From Antedon mediterranea (lineage: Eukaryota > Echinodermata > Crinoidea > Comatulida > Antedonidae), in NCBI RefSeq assembly GCF_964355755.1, contig NC_092673.1, positions 33,489,648-33,553,647 of the forward strand: a stretch of 64,000 nt of DNA, given 5' to 3'. The notes under the pieces were generated by a model. It ran no database searches. It saw only the letters and a list, made by a program, of their open reading frames with translations, and was not told the DNA's origin. The stretch's first letter is position 1. Every line of letters starts with the position of its first letter. A program made the translations under genes and the position numbers. Positions 1-10,300 of this stretch are shown in pieces.

Positions 1-368
1 TAAAGTATAACAACTATCGATTTCTTCATTGACAAAAATTAAGATTTAATCATAGTTAATATTATACCGGATAACTACTGTACATGTATTGTTTACTTGA
101 TTTTTTTAAAGGCCCTGTTGGTAATATGTGATGTATATTGTGACGTCATGAGTTAAATGAATGATCAATAAATCCCAATTACTATATTATGAGGAGGAAA
201 CGCATGAACGTAAGCGCAACGCAAGTAATTTTGCCAATCAGGGCGGCGCGCGATGGATCATCCGAACTATCGCCTGTTTTTACGCTATACTTTCGTTGAG
301 TTGCGTCTCAAAGTGTGAAACAAGCTTTAGTTTGAAAGCAAGTGAGGCACATGTGAATATTAATGATT

Positions 369-511
369 GGTTCCCACTAGAGACGCAACACAACGACGTA
401 AGTGATTTGACCAATCACAAGCGATGGATTATTCGAACTGTCGCTTGTCATTGGTCAACACGCTTGCGTTGCGTTTACGTCCTTGCGTTACGTCCTAGTG
501 GGAACCACGCT
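369..511. mobile_element. MITE family A, full copy
   Basis: Short inverted-repeat element. The ends read GGTTCCCACTAG and its complement CTAGTGGGAACC. Inside are arms with ACGCAACGCAAGGACGTAA and the palindromic pair TTGACCAATCACAAGCGATGG / CGCTTGTCATTGGTCAA. No coding capacity. At least eight further copies lie in this window, so this is an abundant non-autonomous DNA transposon family. Degenerate copy pieces also lie at about 200-275 and 2030-2110. The transposase superfamily is not assigned. Confidence 0.75.
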
Positions 512-663
512 TAACTGATTTCTGATATAATAATCATGCTGTACAAACTTTAAATCATTTATAGATATTACTCCATGCATTATAAGCCAAGAAACACTAA
601 ACTACCCCTGCACTGATAAGGCTGAAACGAATAATACGAACGGTAATACAGTATGAGAAAATC

Positions 664-880
664 GTTCCAATCAGACTGCAGTATGGGCCCGTTTAATCAG
701 ACTGGACAGTCTATGGGCTCGTTCAATCAGACTGGACAGTCTATGGGCCCGTTCAATTAGACTGGACAGTCTATGGGCCTGTTCAATCAGACTGCAGTCT
801 ATGGGCCCGTTCAACAAGCAGACTACAGCAGTCTATGGGCCCGTTCAAGCAGACTACAGTCTATGGGCCCGGCTTTATTT
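664..880. repeat. Minisatellite, about 30 bp unit
   Basis: Roughly seven imperfect copies of a unit reading about CAGACTGGACAGTCTATGGG plus CCCGTTCAAT. The GGGCCCGTTCA part also occurs at the edge of an inverted-repeat element near 33609-33712, and the sequence after this array (TTACCCGGGTAAGTTGG) matches that element too. The array may therefore have grown from a transposon end. Confidence 0.8.
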
Positions 881-1217
881 ACCCGGGTAAGTTGGTGCCC
901 TACCCACCAATAAACTGTGCCCATGAAACCATCTTTCGCGTGGGCGAATAACTAAAGGCGCCAAGACTTGAACATAAAATAGATAGGCCAAAGTTTATTT
1001 GTCTGAAACCGAACTAACTGTCGGTACCGGTACACTATATGCAATGGTATGATAATATACATTTCGTGGTTTTCGTGGTTATATAGGAAATGAATTTATT
1101 CCACCATTACAACACTATTACTAGTATTATTCCGGAAATTACAATAGGGTTGGTGCCGCTAGGAAATTACGGTTTCCCACCTCCCATTCCTTCTAAAATA
1201 AAAACCGAATATATAAC

Positions 1218-1540
1218 TTGAATTTTACATTTCTGGTATTTTTATTCAACTTCAGATTTTTATTTTCATGCTATAGCAAAAATTATCCACCGTATATCCA
1301 CCATCTTTGTTCACCTTCTAGGGAGTCACAAGACATGTTATTACATTTGGTTAAACTACCGTACCTAACTACTGAAAAAAATGTCTTCCTGGTTTTTATA
1401 GCAGAATTTTGCCAAATTTTGTATTTGACCATAATAAGGGAAATTCATGTTTTTCGTCTTGATTTCTGTTACAAATATTTGATTTATGTACAATTAACCA
1501 GATATTATTTAAAATTCATGCCTGTACCTGAGCTTTAAAG
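1218..1540 (+). repeat. Dispersed repeat, inverted relative to 6664-6970
   Basis: This stretch and the reverse complement of 6664-6970 are clearly homologous (both contain the strings encoding CYSKNYP and YIHHL). They form an inverted pair 5 kb apart. The open frame in it is shared only because the DNA is a repeat, so I do not call it a gene. Confidence 0.7.
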
Positions 1541-1561
1541 TAAAAATACATTGCTACTCAC

Positions 1562-2510
1562 CATATTATTTAATATTGATGTTTGTCTATTTACTAATTC
1601 TTCGACTTTCTTATCTAAATCGTCGACAATTGAGGGAATAGGAGCTGCTTTCACACTGTATAGGCAGGTAGCGATTAATAATAAAACGACTGCGAATGAC
1701 AGAAAAATAAATACATTATTATAAATTCTAAAAAAAATTAGATAATAAGAGAAAACTATTCTTAAAGATTAAGGAATTAAAGACTTGTTCGCGCATGCAT
1801 AAGACATTTTATAATACTGTAGGCCTAGCCTAATGCTGATTGCAGTAACTACCGACGATACACGCACAGCTTGGTTCTCGTTCAACGCAAGGAAGGTAAC
1901 GCAACGCAAGCGTGTTGACCAATGACAAGCGAAATTTCGAATAATCCATCGCTTGTGATTGATCAACTAACTTACGTTGTGTATACGTCCTTGCGTTGCG
2001 TCCTAGTGGGAACCAAGCCTAACTAGGACGTCGACCATTCGAATAATAATCAATCGCCTGTGGTTGATCAAATTACATGCGTTGCGCTTATATCCTTGCT
2101 TAACGTCCTAGTGTAGATTGAGTTCTAATAAAGGTCTAGTTGAATTGTATAATTATTATTTGATCGTTTTATGGAGATGAGTGGATGACTACGATTGATA
2201 TTATTATTAATTAAGCTCATCCACAATGAGGGACCTCAAAACAAAACAAACGTAAAGCATGATTATTGCGCACTATAAGTACATACTGTAATCTAATCAA
2301 TGTACTATCCGTTAAAGGTTTATTATAGGCAAACTATCCTACCAACAGAATAATATACAGAAATTGACTGGGTTCTATCGATCCATCCATCGTGTACACG
2401 ATCATGGCAATAACAACCCTATTTAGTAGCCTAATGGGCTCAGATTATATAAGGAAAAAATGAGAAAAAAAATCAACGTATAAACTCTTACCTGTCGCCA
2501 TTCTGTACAT
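1562..2510 (-). CDS. Small secreted protein, 5' part (exons 1-2)
   Basis: Exon 1 is 2492-2510 (19 nt) and exon 2 is 1562-1689 (128 nt). The donors are GTAAGA and GTGAGT, the acceptor is TTCGCAG, and frame is kept across the junction. The 49 codons start MYRMATVVLLLIATCLYSVK, a good signal peptide with likely cleavage after KA, then APIPSIVDDLDKKVEELVNR. The mature part has heptad-like hydrophobic spacing, consistent with a short coiled coil. The last exon ends in phase 0, so the gene continues leftwards out of the window. I do not recognise the family. Exons at 8011-8664 are on the same strand and have compatible phase, and may belong to a tandem paralogue of this gene. Confidence 0.6.
1870..2017. 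mobile_element. MITE family A copy
   Basis: Ends TTGGTTCTCGTT / CTAGTGGGAACCAAG, with the family's inner arms (GTTGACCAATGACAAGCGAA and its partner). It sits in intron 1 of the secreted-protein gene at 1562-2510. Confidence 0.7.
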
Positions 2511-2549
2511 GTTTACGTTTAGGAATGATCTGATTTGACTCCATCTCTG

Positions 2550-2560
2550 CTTTTATATAT
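2550..2560 (-). promoter_or_regulatory. TATA box of the secreted-protein gene
   Basis: On the minus strand the sequence reads ATATATAAAAG, about 40-50 nt upstream of the ATG at 2510. With a start site 25-30 nt downstream this predicts a very short 5' leader of about 15 nt. Confidence 0.5.
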
Positions 2561-3870
2561 GTAAGGCTATCAGATCATTTCTCAGATTCAAAATACCGCT
2601 TTCCCTATTACCGATGAAGTTTTACTTGCCTTACCGATGATGTAATCGCTAACAGTAATGTTGGCCAATAGTGCTCTTTTGTACTGTTACGTATCCTATG
2701 CAAAGTTGCTTTGAGCTCTGATTGGATGATGTGGATGACATCATGGGATTCCCCTTTTCGATGTAGTAACGAAATAATTCAACAGTCGACTCAGTACGCT
2801 GCAAGAGAACAGAAGATTTAGTTTGATATTGGAATCATAGGCCTAAACCACTTACAGTTTTCAAATCACTGTATTGTCTGTCACTATTTTTCGTGTTTAG
2901 GATTATATTAGATGATTTTGATTGTCAGCATGCCATCGGAAGTGAATTGCAGTGCAGCAGATCGCGTACATAGGCCTACTACTAGGCTAGTAAGCCTAGC
3001 TTTAGGTAGGCTAGGCCTTTGTGTGCCGCTGCGATACCTCGTAACGTGTAAGGTACCCGTGTGTATACAGTATTCTTGAATATAATAGGCCGTTCGGTTT
3101 GGTTTTGTAACCAGGGAAGAGACGTATTGATGGGTGGGTTGTGACGGTGCCACTGCCTGTCTGTGGTAGGTTACCCAACAACAAAAAAGGCCCATAAAAT
3201 CTCATAAAATCATATGGATGGGTTTGGAATCCCGAATTTTAATTTGCATGACACTGACAGAGGAATATAGTACTAGAGTAGCCTAAGTAGGAGACGTTGA
3301 TCTCCAGCAATTGTATTTTATGACAAATTTGTATTATCTATAATAATGCCTATTATTAATATAATACTGTACATATATGCGTATTGAAATTTATTCTAGG
3401 TGAAAAGTCTTGTATTAGAAAATTTAGTTCAGAATAAAACTGGTATGTAGATTGAATACGAAGTTGATACAGTAGTTATGTTTGTGAGTGTTTTTTTTTT
3501 CAATATTGCGTTATTAACACACTCGTACTGCTCTGGGTAGCACATGCGCCTGTAGTAGGCAGCACCATTAGCCTACCAAACAATCGATTGGATTTGCTGT
3601 ATCAAAGAACGGGATATGGAGTGGAAGATTCCAGTAGTGACAGCAGGTACCGTAGGCATACCGATGTGTTCTTCAGTGGTTACTGTTAGTTGATTGATGC
3701 CGAAGTGTGTTATGATTGTCCCCGGGTATTTCTTGTTAGACCCAAAAACCACCTGAGCAGTGTAACGGTAGACATGCTCATGAGCTGGTTGGGCATCGAC
3801 ATCGAAAGCTCACTGTCAAAATGTTATAAGAAAGAAGGGGTCTGATCATAAATTGAACAATTCGAAATGC
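2561..3870. other. Non-coding region
   Basis: I see no gene here. The sequence is AT-rich with several AGGCCT-type strings (2960-3020). The short open frames lack splice context or codon structure. Confidence 0.5.
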
Positions 3871-4309
3871 ATACCGCATAGGCAGCAATGGGTGTGTGCT
3901 CTGTTCTGGGTTGACCGACTAGCATAGTATAGGTGTTTAGCGCATACCGCATAGGCAGCAATGGGTGTGTGCTCTGTTCTGGGTTGACCGACTAGCATAG
4001 TATAGGTGTTTAGCGCCTACCGCATAGGCAGCAATTGGTGTGTGCTCTGTTCTGGGTTGACCGACTAGCATAGTATAGGTGTTTAGCGCCTACCGCATAG
4101 GCAGCAATTGGTGTGTGCTCTGTTCTGGGTTGACCGACTAGCATAGTATAGGTGTTTAGCGCCTACCGCATAGGCAGCAATGGGTGTGTGCTCTGTTCTG
4201 GGTTGACCGACTAGCATAGTATAGGTGTTTAGCGCCTACCGCATAGGCAGCAATGGGTGTGTGCTCTGTTCTGGGTTGACCGACTAGCATAGTATAGGTG
4301 TTTAGCGCC
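3871..4309. repeat. Minisatellite, 73 bp unit, 6 copies
   Basis: TACCGCATAGGCAGCAA recurs at 3872, 3945, 4018, 4091, 4164 and 4237, exactly 73 bp apart. Copies differ by only one or two bases (GCATACC/GCCTACC, AATGGG/AATTGG), indicating recent amplification. Confidence 0.95.
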
Positions 4310-4739
4310 TGTTTGGTCTTTCTTTCTTGCCTTTTATATATGTTTTGTCTTCTTTTTATTGTATATGGCAGAAAATTGAATAAGTAAATATATAATAATA
4401 TATAATTCATTAAGGTACTAAATTAGGCCTATTAATAATTTAGCAGAAATGTATATTATTTGGGATTTTTTTTAAAATATATAACTGTTGTGAGATACAT
4501 TTATCTTAATTTGTTTATTATTTTGAATTGAATCAATTTCAATCGAATTCAAAAACAGATCTTGCTTGCTATTAGTGGAGAAAGGCGGAGGGGATGTTCT
4601 ATAGAGAGGATCGCCAGAGTGCTTTTGATAAAATTATCACTGGCATGATATTTTTTAGTGAAAGATTCAAAGCGAGGCCATGTTTCCGCGCCGGAAATGT
4701 TTGGAATATTGTTGAGTGAAAGAGTGAATCGATAATTTC

Positions 4740-5470
4740 TTTACATTTGTAAATATGGAAGTTTGGTGTAATTGACTTCTCTGACCTAAATGGATCACAG
4801 TAGCTCAAATCTTTTCTGTTTCACTACGTTATGCTTTTTAAATATAGTAGGTGTACTATTAAAGATGTATCCCCCCCCCCCTCCACCCCACCCCAAGCAA
4901 AATAAACATGAAAAGTGAAGATTAATAAAATCAGACGTTTATTTAAGTTTAATATAATTGAATTTTCTGACCTAAATGGATCTCAGTAGCTCAAATCTTT
5001 TCTGTTTCACTACGTTATGCTTTTAAATACAGTAGGCGTACTATTAAAGATATATCTCTCCCCCCCCCCCCCTCCCCCCCCCCTCCAACAAGAAAAACAT
5101 GAAAGTTGAAGATTAATAAAATCAGACTTTATTTAAGTTTGGTCTAATTGAATTTCTGACCCGATGGGTCTCAGTAGCTCAACTTTTGTTCTGGTTTGCT
5201 ACGGTATATGCTTTTTAAATACAGTAGGCCTACTATAAAGATTTAGTCCAACAAAACACATGGAAAGTGAAGATTAATAAAATCAAACTTTTATTTAAGT
5301 TTGGTCTGATTGAATTTTCTGACCTATAATCTCAGTAGCTCAAACCTTTTCTGTTTCGCTACGGTACCGAATATGATTTTTAAATACAGTAGGCCTACTA
5401 TTAAAGATGTATTGTCCCCCAAAAAACATTAAAAGTAAAGATTAATAAAATCAGACTTTTATTTATTTAT
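4740..5470. repeat. Degenerate tandem array, unit about 165-195 bp, with poly-C tracts
   Basis: Four diverged units carry CTCAGTAGCTCAAA, TTTCTGTTTC, ACAGTAGGC, TATTAAAGATGTAT, a C-tract (4869-4884, 5049-5080) and AAGATTAATAAAATCAGAC. The TTAAAGATGTATTGTCCCCC part in the last unit is the end of MITE family C (see 18499-18812), so the array probably derives from half elements. Confidence 0.7.
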
Positions 5471-6663
5471 TTATTTATTCTGGTTTATTTTAAAAACGAC
5501 ATTGTAGTACAAAACTAAATTGCGTCCAATAGAAAAATACAACCATGATACGTAGAAAAAAACGTATAGATGTGTTATTATAGAGTCAAGCTAAATTTCA
5601 TATACATAAAAAAAAAAAGACAATATTTAATAAAAAAAAAATATATATAGCATTATAAAATAAATTTACATATTCAAATAATTGCGAAAAAAATTTCCAG
5701 TTTTCCTAAAAACAAATAAAAGTATATTTTTAATTTATTGAATAGGCCTACATAGATATTATATATTTGATAAACGATTTCATGATTTAAATTAGTTTCG
5801 GTTCATTATGCATCTTAGAGCCACTCAATACAATTGTTTAATTATTAAAAATAAAATGTTATTTATGTTGACAGGTCGTGGCATAGTATCGGTATCTGTT
5901 CGCAATAGACCCATAGCAACCGTTCATCCCTTTTTGCAACAGAAAACATAACATTAGTTTCGGTTTCGATACCCTGTCTATTGAATTAGGCATTGTATAA
6001 ATAGATATGAAAGGAAATCCCGATTCTAAAAATAGATACTTCGATTAGATACGCGGAAAGAAACTTCCCGATGCTAAAAATAGATTCGTCCATTTATGTG
6101 TATAAGCCGTCTATTGATGAAAATTGATTGACCAAACAACAATACATGCGGTATTATAATTGCAAATGAGACATTTCCTGAATATTATGAAGTGAAGATG
6201 ATGAGAATATTAAAGTAAATGATTTGATTAGGCCTATTGAGACTTAATTATTGATTAATACAGTAGGCCTATTGGGTTGTTTTTATTGTCAGTCAATAAT
6301 GCTTCGTACAATACAAAACTTCATAATCATATCATTTTCAATTCGCAATTTATTAAACATTAAAAATCAGTAATATGTTACGTACATATTCTTAAATAAG
6401 ACCATGGGCCTAAACAGAAACATCTCATTACCTTAACGTAATCAATCAACCGTGAAATCGGTTAAACACTTTCTCTTCTTACAGAAGATACTTTTTTTAT
6501 AATAATTTTAAAATCATCTTTACTGTCAAAATACAGTAAAAAGTACTGTGAAAATCGCAAATTAGCAACTGTTGTGTCGTGCCATAAAGTCAGGAGGCTC
6601 TGTAACACAATTTTAATCTTATATAATAGATACTATACTAGGCCCTAGTTCTTATAAAGAGTG
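5471..6663. other. Non-coding AT-rich region
   Basis: No gene or clear repeat array seen. It contains homopolymer and TTTA runs at 5460-5480 and 5600-5650. Confidence 0.45.
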
Positions 6664-6970
6664 GGGTACAGGCATGAATTTTAAATTTAATATTTGGTCA
6701 ATTGTACATATATCAAATATTTGTAACAGAAATCGAAACAAAAAAACATGAATTTCCCATAATATGGTCAAATACAAAATTTTGCAAAATTCTTCCATAA
6801 AAACCAGGAAGACTTTTTTTCAGTAGTTAGGTAGTTAACCTGATCTGATGACTCTCTAGACGGTGAAAAAAGATGGTGGATATACAGTGGATAATTTTTG
6901 CTATAGCATGAAAATAAAAATCTGAAATTGAATAAAAATATTAGAAATGTAATATTCAAGTTATATTACC
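6664..6970 (-). repeat. Dispersed repeat, inverted partner of 1218-1540
   Basis: The reverse complement of this stretch aligns with 1218-1540 along most of its length, including the ends (GTACAGGCATGAATTTTAAA). Confidence 0.7.
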
Positions 6971-7539
6971 TATATTAAGTCCTCTGATAACATATTTTAC
7001 CACACCGTTTATTTTTCATAGCTTTTTAAAATGCCTCTCTATTTACAAAATGTGTGTACAAAAGAATAGAGATTTTACTGTGTAATTTTAACTATCCCCC
7101 CACTGATAAGAAAGTGCTTATTTTCAACAAGCTCGTGTAACACAAATAAAATCCAAAAAATTATGAAACATAGGGGAAACTAAAGATTGATAATTATTGG
7201 AATGTATGATCAATAGAAATTTTTTGCCCGTACCTGGCCTTTAAGCATTTTACAAAATTAAACACTGTTGAGTAAAGAATTGCTAGTGAGATAGAGGTCA
7301 CTAACATTATACCTTAATTACATTGTTTATATGTTTATAACAATACTGTAGAATCAAAAGGCCAGCACAACATGGCCCAAACAATGGCAAGAAAAGCAAG
7401 CACCCTGATATATCAATTAAACAACTATTCCAATATACATTATAAATAACAGAAAACATAATAAATAAAAATAACCGTAAATCTAATAGTTCACACTCTA
7501 ATAAAACCCTTCTAAAAGTAACCCACCAAGTCAATCTAT

Positions 7540-7612
7540 GGAGGTTACTATTATTTATTACTATATAAACGTATGACAACATCGTTTAGCGAGGTATACT
7601 GTGGGGTATATA
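7540..7612 (-). pseudogene. Relic of a terminal exon related to 8011-8193
   Basis: On the minus strand, after a CCCCACAG acceptor, the frame reads YTSLNDVVIRLYSNK then stop. The end of the exon at 8011-8193 reads SVLYDDVIRLHHNSSSS then stop. Shared DNA (GTCATACGTTTA and flanks) suggests a duplicated last exon, hence a former tandem copy. Only about 25 codons match, so this is tentative. Confidence 0.35.
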
Positions 7613-7773
7613 GCACATAAGTTGGAAGGCGTTAATTTCGTTTGATTTGATTTAAACCAATAATACAAGAAAACCCGATTATTAAACATTGTTGCACGAA
7701 CCAAGGATTTGTTTAAACGCATGACGTCAGCGTTCACGTGTTATAACACATATTGTATAGCACTCCTGCTTAA

Positions 7774-7890
7774 GCTTGGTTTGCACTAGGACGCAGCGCA
7801 AGAACGTAAGCGCAAGGCTACTAAATTGACCAATCACGACGCGATGGATGATGATTCATCGCGTCATGATTGGTCAAATTACTTGCATTG
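7774..7890. mobile_element. MITE family A copy
   Basis: GCTTGGTTTGCACTAGGACG at the left, then the family's TTGACCAATCACGACGCGATGG arm and its inverted partner CGCGTCATGATTGGTCAA. The right terminus is decayed. Confidence 0.65.
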
Positions 7891-8010
7891 CTTTAAAAGA
7901 GGTGTGTGTGTGTTTATTTTCGTAAGGTTGTTTTATAAAAAATAAATGATTATTAATATTAGCTGAACATTAATTTTTTTTTTAAATAAATTAACTTATT
8001 GGCATGACAA

Positions 8011-8664
8011 TCAAGAGCTGCTACTATTATGATGTAAACGTATGACGTCATCATAGAGCACACTTACAAAAGTTGATAAATTTTCAACGATTACGGCATT
8101 TTCGTTGATTCGATGAGCATCGTTAAAATATCGGCGACATGGAAAAGGAGCCAAAGTAGCATAAGGTCCGCCGCCATCACCAGTGCTTTGAAGCTGTGGA
8201 GTAAACAATAAAATTATTAAAATAAACATCTAGATCAAAGATTTATCAATAAAAAAATCAATAACTTTGAAATAAACATTTGTTAGTATTCTATTTTCTA
8301 TTTATTATAAGTTAATATTAATGATATCAAAGCTCGGTTCGCACTTGGACGCAACGCAAAATAAGCGCAGCGAATTTGACCAATCACGACACGATGGATC
8401 ACCCGAACCGTCGCTTGTGATTGGTCAAATTCTTGCCATAAAGCTTACGTTGTTGCGTTCAAATGCTAAGCAACATGAAATGGAAAAACTTACATAGTTA
8501 TCAATGCGATAATTAACGTCTAAGATGTCGTTGATTATATCTTGACAAGCTTCTGAATAGTTTGTTGAGGACGAGGAGGAGATGATCGACTCTCTTTGCT
8601 TCACACAAATCATTCCTTGGCGATAACCCCTGAGGTCTGTAATATACTCCCGAAAATGATCGTT
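8011..8664 (-). CDS. Unrecognised protein, last two exons
   Basis: Exon A is 8494-8664 (acceptor TTTTAATTAG, donor TATGTAAGT), 57 codons beginning NDHFREYITDLRGYRQGM. Exon B is 8011-8193 (acceptor CTCCACAG), 60 codons beginning LQSTGDGGGPYATLAPFPCR and ending at TGA. Both junctions are phase 0 and open throughout. Three cysteines are visible (MICVK, EACQD, PFPCRR), consistent with a secreted domain. No known domain recognised. The upstream exons are not found; a LINE and other repeats occupy 8.7-10.3 kb. The gene at 1562-2510 supplies a signal peptide and ends in the same phase, so the two may be tandem paralogues, each half visible here. Confidence 0.45.
8333..8458. mobile_element. MITE family A copy
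   Basis: GCTCGGTTCGCACTTGGACGC at the left, the TTGACCAATCACGACACGATGG arm and its inverted partner. It lies in the intron between the two exons of the 8011-8664 gene, right after the donor of exon A. Confidence 0.65.
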
Positions 8665-8749
8665 CTAATTAAAAGAAAATTATTTAATGGTATTGGTTTT
8701 ATAATTAAAATGATATATATATATAAATATGATGGGACGTAAAGCCGTT

Positions 8750-8885
8750 GGTCCCGTGTACATAATGCAATATTACACTATTCGCAAAGAGTAGAGGATC
8801 GTCTTCCGCGGTGTGCTGGTCGGCGCTGCACTGCTGGCTGTCGTGGGTCCGTGGAGGGCCTAATCCGAATTTCCTCAGTTTCCAG
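8750..8885 (-). repeat. Dispersed repeat with GC-rich core
   Basis: On the minus strand it contains GGACCCACGACAGCCAGCAG and ACGATCC, homologous to the plus strand at 55972-56060 (GGACCCACGGTAGCCAGCCG). Two copies in the window; class unknown. Confidence 0.5.
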
Positions 8886-8989
8886 TTAAGCATGAGGACA
8901 AATATAAAAACCTTATATCTTATAATATCCTTTATTTGTTTGTTTGTTTTTTATTGATTTTCCACACAAAATGAATATGATAATTAAGT

Positions 8990-10300
8990 AACAATAAACA
9001 TATATATATACAAGAAAGATGTGTCGCTGGTGGGCAAATAAGTTCAAAGAACTTTAAGGCTTACCCACCAGAAAAGATACAATAAACATTATCAAGTATA
9101 ACGAGTAATTAATACATAGTAAGAATATAAAATAAGAAGTAAAAATACATAAGTAAAATAAAAAATTTAAAAAGTAAGTAAATAAGAAAAACAGTAGTAC
9201 TGTATAAGTTATTAAAATGAATCATAAGTGTTTTAAACTTTAGCATTTGCACAAGTAATAATAAGTTAATAATAATAATAAATACGTAGTATTTAAGTAC
9301 TAATAAATTATTTATTATATTCAGAGACTAAAAGCTTTTTGTAGTTGTATTTAAAACTATAAGAGACTGTACATTTTCTTTTTAATTAACTCTTGTGAGA
9401 TTACTCTCCAGAGCTTAGGTCCAACATAAAAACCAGAGTGACGACGAGGCTTATAAAACGACTTATCAGGAATAAAATTATTTATCGAACTTCTAGTGTT
9501 ATGTGTATGACCATCAGCAGTTTTTGAAAATAGAGAACTTATATGAAAAGGCAAGATATTTTTAGATAAGCGGAACATAAATAGAGCTATCTGAAGCTTA
9601 TTCAAATCATAAATGTTTAGAACGTTAAGCTTATAAAAAAGTAATTTCGAATATGTGATCTATAAGATTGCCCTGCACAAATACGTAAAGCACGTTTTTG
9701 TAATTTGAAAAAGCAGTCAATATGGGTAGTCTCATTACTAAGCCATGGGCACAATGTATCGAACTTATCTAAGGTAACGGCCCAACTTAAATTAATATAT
9801 GAAAGATAAGGTAAAACTAAGACATTGTATAATGTGAGTAGGATTTGTTGAGGGAGTAGATGTTTAAGTTTGTTAATTATACCTATGTTTCTAGCGATCA
9901 AGCTACTGGTTGTATTAATATGTTGCTTCCATGTCAAATTTGAGTCAATAGTGACACCAAGGAACTTGATTTCATGAACATGGTTAATTAGCATTTTATC
10001 AATGTATATATTTTTATCTGTTTTTGTTTTGGCTTTTGGTTTTGGATATGTTAAGAATTAATTTGTTGCATTTTAACCAGTTTGATATGTTACAAAGTTC
10101 ATTGTTCATGATATTAAATAAAGTGTTAAGATTAGAATGTGAATAAAATATGTTAGTATCGTCGGCAAAAAGAATAAATTTGAGTATTCTAGAGCTGGAG
10201 GGTATGTCGTTAACGAAAATAGAAAATAAAAGTGGGCCTAAGATTGAGCCTTTATAGTTTAATAGTTTTCCAAATAACAAACAAAAACACGATTAGAGAA
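8990..10300 (-). mobile_element. Degraded 5'-truncated non-LTR retrotransposon
   Basis: Three collinear open segments on the minus strand form the C-terminal half of a LINE reverse transcriptase. 10280-10014 has GSILGPLLFSIFVNDIP and the catalytic FADDT. 9994-9617 has FLGVTIDSNLTWKQHI, the post-palm region. 9605-9357 has the C-terminal region with NTRSS and GPKLWR. Frameshifts separate them and everything upstream of the palm is missing, so it is dead. The 3' tail runs into AT/TA simple sequence near 9000. The order and motifs fit the jockey/CR1-like LINE class. Confidence 0.85.

Noticed and set aside
161-514. 117-codon open frame
   Set aside because: It runs through two MITE A sequences (the repeated RWIIRT and CHWSTRLRCV strings recur in other copies), so it is transposon DNA without a gene.
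4156-4410. Open frame with repeated residues on the minus strand
   Set aside because: Produced by the 73 bp minisatellite.
7307-7582. 91-codon hydrophobic minus-strand frame
   Set aside because: AT-rich, no splice context, and its start overlaps the relic terminal exon in another frame.
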